Positions 14,170 to 18,775 of a stretch of 18,775 nt of DNA are shown here, piece by piece. Location of the stretch: the NCBI GenBank assembly GCA_964443805.1, contig CAYUEQ010000017.1, positions 1-18,775 on the forward strand. Reading direction: 5' to 3'. The position numbers and the translations under genes were made by a program. Source of the DNA: CAYUEQ01 sp964443805. GTDB lineage: Bacteria > Bacillota_I > Bacilli_A > RF39 > UBA660. Position 1 is the first letter of the stretch. Each line of letters starts with the position of its first letter. The notes beneath the pieces are model-generated. The model worked only from the letters and a program-made list of their open reading frames with translations. It searched no databases and was not told where the DNA came from.

Positions 14170-14912
14170 ATAGTATTTAAAAAAGTTAATATATAATCAC
14201 CAAATACAAAAACAATTATTAAAGCTAGAGCTAAAAAGGGACCGTATGGAATCTCTTTTTCATTTTTATATGAAAGAACTAAAGCTACTGGTAAAGCAAT
14301 TATCGATGCTATAACTAAAGCTACCAACCCAAGACGAGCGCCTACTATTAAACCCATTACAAATGAAAATTTTATATCTCCCCCACCAAGAGATTCTCTT
14401 TTAAATAAAATATCTCCTAGTATTTTAATTAGATACATAATTGTAAACATTGTAACACCCATTGCTGCATATTTTAATGTTGTTATAATTCCTAAATAAA
14501 TTATACTTAAAATTATATAGATAATACTAAATATTATTAAAGGGCCATCTAAAATAATTAAATATTTAAAATCACTTACACAAATTATTACAAATAAAGA
14601 AGAAATTATTAAAAACACAAAAAATTCAAAATTTAATCCATATAATAAATATCCAGTTAGAAATAATACTCCAGTTAATAACTCAATTAAGATCGTACTT
14701 ATTGGAATCTTTGTATTACAATTACGACATTTTCCTTTTTGAATTATAAATGAAAATACTGGTATTAATTCATACCAATTAAGTTTTTCTTTACAAGAAT
14801 CACAATGTGAATCATGTTTAACAATTGATTTATTCAAAGGCCTTCTTAAACCGACAACTAAGTAAAATGATCCAAAAATTAATCCTAAAATAAATATTAA
14901 TACTTCTAACAT
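14166..14912 (-). CDS. pilD: Prepilin peptidase (PilD/ComC family, A24)
   Basis: A membrane aspartyl protease that removes the leader of prepilins and methylates the new N-terminus. The 248-residue protein has the N-terminal GSF motif (14-16), a zinc site with Cys37, Cys40, Cys62 and Cys65, several transmembrane helices, catalytic Asp114 in VSDFKYLIILD and Asp179 in GGGD of LGGGDIKFS. All four zinc cysteines are present, as in bifunctional enzymes. The start ATG 14912 has GAGGA behind it, in the 14-base gap after the platform gene, so the two form an operon. It meets the ATPase gene tail to tail. Confidence 0.94.
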   Translation of the reverse strand: MLEVLIFILGLIFGSFYLVVGLRRPLNKSIVKHDSHCDSCKEKLNWYELIPVFSFIIQKGKCRNCNTKIPISTILIELLTGVLFLTGYLLYGLNFEFFVFLIISSLFVIICVSDFKYLIILDGPLIIFSIIYIILSIIYLGIITTLKYAAMGVTMFTIMYLIKILGDILFKRESLGGGDIKFSFVMGLIVGARLGLVALVIASIIALPVALVLSYKNEKEIPYGPFLALALIIVFVFGDYILTFLNTI

Positions 14913-14926
14913 ATTTTCCTCACTTT

Positions 14927-16549
14927 TTATGTAATCTGACTATATAAATCAAACATTGGTATTATAACTGCTAAGATAATTACTCCAACAATTAATGCTA
15001 ATGAAACGATCATAATTGGTTCAATAAATGATTTTAAATTATCTATTAAACTACGATGTAATTCTTGATAGTATCTACTAACTCTACTCATCATGTCTGG
15101 TAATTCAGCAGTTGATTCTCCCGTTACTAACATGTAATAGGCAACCTCTGGTATCGCCCAATGATTTTCAAAGGACTTAGATATTTCGATTCCTTTAGTT
15201 ACATTTGAAATAGTTTCAAACATGATATTTCGATATATTTCGTTAGATGTAACTTTACTTAAGATATTAACACTTTCTGTTATCAAAACATTGTTACGTA
15301 ATAATGACGAGAAAGTCTTAGTAAATATCGTTATTTCATTATAAATGATTATATTCCCCACTATTGGTATATGCATTAATATCTTTTGAACAGTCATTCT
15401 AAATAATTTAACATTTTTATAAAGCATCACTAAACCACTTATTACTACTATTAAAACTAGAATGATAAGCGCAATATTATTTTGTAAGAATAATGAAAGA
15501 TTTATTATGGTTGCAGTTAACCCTCCTATTTGAATTCCTGAATTTTCATAAACTTGAACAAATTGAGGTATAACATATATTAAAATAAATGTAATTACTC
15601 CAAAAGAGAATACGGTAATAATAGCTGGATAAGTCATCGCACTTATCATTGCTTTTCTAGTAGAATTAATCTCCGTATAATATTCTGTCATATCATCAAG
15701 AGTTTCTTCTAATTCCCCTGTTGCCTCAGCTGCTTTTAACATGTTAATAAGCAGTGGTGGAAAAACTCCTTCTTGGTGTTCTAGGGCTGAGCTAAATGAC
15801 TCTCCCATTGTTAATTCATATACAATTGATGTAAACAATCTTTTCCTATTCCCTTTTTTACCCATTTGATTAGATAAAATCTTCATTGCATCAGTTAATG
15901 GAATACCAGATTTTAAATAAGTATTTAATTGTGTAAGCCAGAAAATAAGATCTTTGGTCGACATTTTTCTACCTGTAAATTTAGATTGACCATATAAAAA
16001 CTCTAACCATTTAGAAGTTTTGATGCTATAAACTTCATAACCTTCGTTAACTAAATAAGCATTAACATCTAACTTAGAAAAACCACTAAATATTCCTTTA
16101 CTAATATTACCTTCTTTATCAGCAACAACATATTGATATACTTGCTTAACATCAGTTCTTTTAACATTATCAGGATTCAATTCTTTTAAAAGTTCTGATC
16201 TTTCTAGTTCATACTTATTCTTTTGTTTTTCTGATTTTTTATTCTTTTGGGTAACTTTATTTTTCTTTTTTTTATTAGCTTTAAGAAACTTCTTTTTTTC
16301 ATTATTTTCAGCAATGTTTTTATTTATTTGTTCAATAATTTTTTTAAACGGTTTATATAAAATTAAAAATATAAATTTTAAACCATGACCTGCATATTTA
16401 AAAACATTAATTATATAACCAAATATATTTTTTAATGTTACATATATTCCAACAAATGCATACTTAAGTAGATTATACATTCCTTTTAATACACTTAGAA
16501 TACCAAGATATATAAAGTAAAAAGGTTTAATAATAGCTATATTTTCCAT
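14927..16549 (-). CDS. pilC: Type IV pilus/competence platform protein (PilC/GspF/ComGB family), N-terminally extended
   Basis: The inner-membrane platform that couples the ATPase to the growing pilus. The family part begins near residue 137 (VYQYVVADKEGNISKG) and is followed by two GspF domains (first from about 197, TKDLIFWLTQLNTYLKSGIP; second from about 395), with transmembrane segments near 305-325, 345-370 and 510-535. Before it lies an extension: residues 1-75 are hydrophobic and aromatic with regularly spaced Lys/Tyr/Gly, and 83-113 is very lysine-rich (ANKKKKNKVTQKNKK). The total of 540 residues compares with about 400 for PilC and about 340 for ComGB. ATG 16549 is chosen because GGAGG (16558-16562) stands eight bases before it; an upstream ATG (16570) lacks this. 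The gene has its own promoter and leads into pilD. Confidence 0.9.
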   Translation of the reverse strand: MENIAIIKPFYFIYLGILSVLKGMYNLLKYAFVGIYVTLKNIFGYIINVFKYAGHGLKFIFLILYKPFKKIIEQINKNIAENNEKKKFLKANKKKKNKVTQKNKKSEKQKNKYELERSELLKELNPDNVKRTDVKQVYQYVVADKEGNISKGIFSGFSKLDVNAYLVNEGYEVYSIKTSKWLEFLYGQSKFTGRKMSTKDLIFWLTQLNTYLKSGIPLTDAMKILSNQMGKKGNRKRLFTSIVYELTMGESFSSALEHQEGVFPPLLINMLKAAEATGELEETLDDMTEYYTEINSTRKAMISAMTYPAIITVFSFGVITFILIYVIPQFVQVYENSGIQIGGLTATIINLSLFLQNNIALIILVLIVVISGLVMLYKNVKLFRMTVQKILMHIPIVGNIIIYNEITIFTKTFSSLLRNNVLITESVNILSKVTSNEIYRNIMFETISNVTKGIEISKSFENHWAIPEVAYYMLVTGESTAELPDMMSRVSRYYQELHRSLIDNLKSFIEPIMIVSLALIVGVIILAVIIPMFDLYSQIT

Positions 16550-16587
16550 TAAGTATACCTCCATTTTCATATCTTTCTAATATAAAA

Positions 16588-16616
16588 ATTATATCATAGT
16601 TTAATTATTTTGTTAA
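16588..16616 (-). promoter_or_regulatory. Promoter of the platform protein-peptidase operon
   Basis: Minus strand TTAACA (16611-16616), 17-base spacer, TATAAT (16588-16593), followed by a leader of about 30 bases with GGAGG. Confidence 0.75.
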
Positions 16617-16661
16617 ATAAAATGATAGTGTTTACATATATTACTATAAGGAGGTTTATTT

Positions 16662-16946
16662 ATGTTTGGTAAAGGTCTTTTTCGAAGCAATCCTTATTCA
16701 TCAACTGGTTTTTCTTTAAATGGGTTAATAAATGGTTTAAATAGAGGTTTAAATCTTGCTGATCAAGCTATACCTATCTATCAAAAAACTAAACCATTAT
16801 TTAAAAATGCCAACACAATTTTTAAAACCATTAAAGATTTTAGTTCTAAAACAGTCTTTAACAAAGATGAACCTAAACAAATTAAGGCAGAAAAAAAAGA
16901 ACAAATTGTTCCTGTAAATAACAGTGGTCCTACATTCTTTTTATAA
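16662..16946 (+). CDS. Small YqfQ/VrrA-like protein
   Basis: A 94-residue protein with a strong AAGGAGG (16648-16654). The N-terminus is Gly/Phe/Ser-rich (FGKGLFRSNPYSS), the middle (about 24-62) is an amphipathic stretch with LADQAIPIYQKTKPLFKNA, and the tail is Lys-rich and ends in PTFFL. The combination of a glycine-rich head, the QxxPxYQxxKPLxxNAxTxxK core and a short Pro-Phe-Phe end resembles the YqfQ (VrrA) proteins of Bacilli, whose function is not known. There is no signal peptide or transmembrane helix. It runs convergent to holA, and the two stop codons abut without a visible terminator. The assignment is by recalled pattern and is moderate. Confidence 0.7.
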   Translation: MFGKGLFRSNPYSSTGFSLNGLINGLNRGLNLADQAIPIYQKTKPLFKNANTIFKTIKDFSSKTVFNKDEPKQIKAEKKEQIVPVNNSGPTFFL

Positions 16947-17882
16947 TTAAACATTTAATAAGAAGACATCAAATCCTAAAAACCGATCGACTTCACCTGA
17001 TTTTATTTTATAATCTAAATCAGCTAAATTCTCTATTTTTGTTAAAAGTTCTTCAAAGCTATAATTATAACCATTTTGTAATGAATGCCATATTGCATTA
17101 GGATTAACTTTTAATATCTTAGCTATTTCTCCTTGACTCTTTCCTTGTCTACTTAAAGCTTTACTTTGATACATAAGACGATATTGATTTGCTAGAACGA
17201 CTAATAAAACAATCGGTTCCTGTTTCATTAATTTTAAATTTTCTAAAATTAAAAATGCTTTTTTAATATCCTTTTTTATGACTGAGTTAGTAAAATCAAA
17301 GATGTTGTTTTCATAAGATATACTAGTTGCTTCAATAACATCATCATCAGTTATAATCTTATCATCAATTTTATATAATTTTAATTTATTTATTTCCTGA
17401 TAAATTAAATCGTATTTTTCTAAACAAGATTTTATAATATAATTTACCGCAAATGAACTTATCTTATACTTATCCATTTCAAACTCAGCCAAAACTTTTA
17501 AATAAAGTTCTTTATCTTTAAGTTCATCAATTCGATGAATTTTAAATTTATTTTTTAGTATTTTAGTTACTTTTTTTCTTTCATCTATTTTTTTTTCAGT
17601 TACAAATACAATAGTAGTTTCTGGATTAGGATTTTCAAAATAAGCAAGTAATTTGTTTATTTCTTTTTCGTTACTTTTTTTACTTGAAAAAATATTAGCA
17701 TTCTTAACAACTATGTATTTTTGTTCACTAAATAAAGAAAGATAACCCGCTTCTTCGATCACATCTTCAATACTATTTTCATCTAAATCCATTCTAATAA
17801 TATTTAATCCATTAGCGACTATCTCATTTGTTTTTTCTTCATTTAATTCTCTTGAGTTTCCTATTATCAAGTGGATATTCAT
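16947..17882 (-). CDS. holA: DNA polymerase III delta subunit
   Basis: The clamp-loader subunit that opens the beta sliding clamp. The 311-residue protein starts MNIHLIIGNS and has the typical order: an AAA+-like domain I with LFSEQKYIVVKNANIF near 50-66 and ETTIVFVTEKK near 85-95, a middle helical domain and the C-terminal collar (QEPIVLLVVLANQYRLMYQSK near 222-242, then a KLNPxxxWxxxQN-type segment). As in other delta subunits, no Walker A lysine is expected or seen. The start at 17882 follows GGTGAT by four bases; a longer frame upstream (to 17927) overlaps the promoter. It stands directly downstream of comEC, the same order as in Bacillus. It has its own promoter. Confidence 0.93.
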   Translation of the reverse strand: MNIHLIIGNSRELNEEKTNEIVANGLNIIRMDLDENSIEDVIEEAGYLSLFSEQKYIVVKNANIFSSKKSNEKEINKLLAYFENPNPETTIVFVTEKKIDERKKVTKILKNKFKIHRIDELKDKELYLKVLAEFEMDKYKISSFAVNYIIKSCLEKYDLIYQEINKLKLYKIDDKIITDDDVIEATSISYENNIFDFTNSVIKKDIKKAFLILENLKLMKQEPIVLLVVLANQYRLMYQSKALSRQGKSQGEIAKILKVNPNAIWHSLQNGYNYSFEELLTKIENLADLDYKIKSGEVDRFLGFDVFLLNV

Positions 17883-17898
17883 CCTAATCACCAAAACT

Positions 17899-17927
17899 AT
17901 TATATAATAGTTTAATAATTTATTCAA
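17899..17927 (-). promoter_or_regulatory. Promoter of holA
   Basis: Minus strand TTGAAT (17922-17927), 17-base spacer, TATAAT (17899-17904). The start would fall at about 17892, on the Shine-Dalgarno itself (17887-17892), giving a 5' leader of only about ten bases. Confidence 0.6.
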
Positions 17928-17930
17928 AAG

Positions 17931-17955
17931 GAAAAGAAGCTTATAGCTCCCTTTC
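17931..17955 (-). terminator. Terminator between comEC and holA
   Basis: An 11-bp helix with two G-U pairs, GAAAGGGAGCT and AGCTTCTTTTC, with a three-base ATA loop (17931-17955), then CTTTTG on the minus strand. The T-tract is short, so some read-through into holA is likely. Confidence 0.6.
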
Positions 17956-17988
17956 TATATTTAAACATTATATAATGTATAATCTATT

Positions 17989-18738
17989 CTATGGCGGGAA
18001 TGTAGTTAGTGTGTAGTACTTTCCCCTAATTTCAAAACATATTGTTCCAGATGTTGATGTATTAAGATAATCTATGTCAAGTTCATGTAATGTTTCTAAA
18101 GTTTCTACAGATGGATGATTATATCGATTATTTCTTCCGGCACTTATAATTGATAATTTCGGATTTATATTTTCTATAAATTTAATATCACTGCTTGTTT
18201 TAGAACCGTGATGTCCTAGTTTTAAAACATCTATTTCAAATTTATATTTATTTATTATATCAAGTTCCACCTTCTTACTTACATCTCCCATAAATAAAAA
18301 TTTTATGTTATTAATATTAAATAAAGAGACAATACTATTATCATTTTCATTACCATAGTCTTTAGTTTCTAATATATGATAATTAATTTCTTTAGACTTA
18401 TATTTATCTACTACAAAATTAGTTTTATAAATTTGTTTTTCTAAATCATTAACATCTCCTTTATTTATTATGATATTCGATACTTTTATTTTATCTATTA
18501 TATCTAGAGCATAACCTAAATGATCGGCATCCCCGTGGGTTAATATTAGAAGGTCTACTTTTTTACTACCGATACTTTTTAAAAATGTAGTTATTGCATT
18601 AGACATATTAGTAGTTTCCTTAATTTCTTGCCATTTTTCTTGTTTAAATTTAACTTTTCCTCCAGTATCTATCATTATTACTTCTTTATTATAAGCACTC
18701 TTTATTACAACACTATCCCCTTGTCCTACATCTATCAC
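17989..18738 (-). CDS. comEC: ComEC C-terminal metallo-beta-lactamase domain (split from its upstream half?)
   Basis: A 249-residue metallo-beta-lactamase-fold domain. It opens with IDVGQGDS (2-9), as ComEC C-domains do, and has the metal motifs HGDADH at 68-73, MGD at 150-152 and LGHHGSKTSSD at 174-184. In ComEC this domain follows the membrane channel through which transforming DNA enters, and is thought to degrade the non-transported strand. The start shown is GTG (18738); there is no clear Shine-Dalgarno and an in-frame TAA lies at 18766-18768. Another frame is open from the window edge to a TGA at 18735-18737, overlapping the GTG by three bases in GTGA. So the domain is either a separate, coupled gene or the result of a frameshift in comEC. 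holA follows. Confidence 0.85.
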   Translation of the reverse strand: MIDVGQGDSVVIKSAYNKEVIMIDTGGKVKFKQEKWQEIKETTNMSNAITTFLKSIGSKKVDLLILTHGDADHLGYALDIIDKIKVSNIIINKGDVNDLEKQIYKTNFVVDKYKSKEINYHILETKDYGNENDNSIVSLFNINNIKFLFMGDVSKKVELDIINKYKFEIDVLKLGHHGSKTSSDIKFIENINPKLSIISAGRNNRYNHPSVETLETLHELDIDYLNTSTSGTICFEIRGKYYTLTTFPP

Positions 18739-18775
18739 GACACCATTCTTAATACAACAAACTTTTTAGAGTGAA
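18735..18775 (-). CDS. Putative 3' end of the upstream part of comEC (partial)
   Basis: From the window edge one minus-strand frame is open for 12 codons (ending FVVLRMVS) and stops at TGA 18735-18737, overlapping the GTG start of the metallo-beta-lactamase ORF. It could be the tail of the ComEC channel gene, but with 12 residues the identity rests only on position. Confidence 0.35.
   Translation of the reverse strand, partial: HSKKFVVLRMVS

Noticed and set aside
16610..16642. A third divergent promoter pair with overlapping -35 boxes (platform operon and YqfQ-like gene)
   Set aside because: TTGTTA overlaps the minus -35, but no acceptable -10 box lies 16-18 bases away on the plus strand.
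1..18775. Mycoplasma genetic code (TGA as Trp)
   Set aside because: TGA ends dnaB, Trp is encoded by TGG, and wall-synthesis genes are present.
1..18775. Mobile elements, CRISPR array or prophage
   Set aside because: No transposase, integrase, phage gene, regularly spaced repeats or att-like duplications found by eye; tRNA-Met is intact with no integrase beside it.

Overview
The window is visibly AT-rich and reads with the standard code: TGA is used as a stop (dnaB) and Trp is TGG. The dnaB-dnaI-thrS order, the two T-box leaders, a Bacillus-type elongator tRNA-Met, AAGGAGGTGATC-type ribosome binding sites, a D,D-carboxypeptidase and a sortase point to a walled, low-GC Firmicutes (Bacilli/Erysipelotrichia/RF39-like side, near the root of Mollicutes). 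This placement is inference from gene content; no search was run.

Layout. (1) 1-2572, minus strand: the replication pair dnaB-dnaI, then a T-box leader and the first 19 codons of thrS. (2) 2582-5906, minus strand: three envelope genes, namely an N-anchored protein with InlB/Listeria-Bacteroides repeats, a membrane-anchored thioredoxin-like protein without cysteines, and a PBP5-type D,D-carboxypeptidase. (3) 5957-6410: a small non-coding-looking stretch that holds a 25-residue peptide with 15 cysteines (6010-6087, own perfect Shine-Dalgarno, flanked by terminators) and tRNA-Met. (4) 6411-9824: an FkbM-type methyltransferase, then a divergent pair made of a secreted protein with an NPPSD-TM-basic tail and a class B sortase with an unusual 265-residue cytoplasmic domain. 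(5) 9823-12739, minus strand: ldh, a second T-box leader, proS (archaeal/eukaryal type) and a coupled ArsC/Spx-fold protein. (6) 12844-16549: type IV pilus/competence pseudopilus assembly genes, with the ATPase on plus and the platform protein and prepilin peptidase on minus, convergent. (7) 16662-18775: a YqfQ-like small protein, holA, and the metallo-beta-lactamase domain of ComEC, apparently separated from its upstream half by a stop or frameshift.

How they fit together. DnaB and DnaI load the replicative helicase and HolA is the clamp-loader delta subunit. The PilB/PilC/PilD and ComEC genes together suggest DNA uptake (competence), although no pilin gene lies here. The sortase and the neighbouring NPPSD protein look like an enzyme-substrate pair. 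The two aminoacyl-tRNA synthetases are each governed by a T-box whose specifier codon (ACT for Thr, CCT for Pro) matches the gene. Most transcription units have recognisable sigma-A-type promoters; in two divergent intergenic regions the opposite promoters share or overlap their -35 hexamers.
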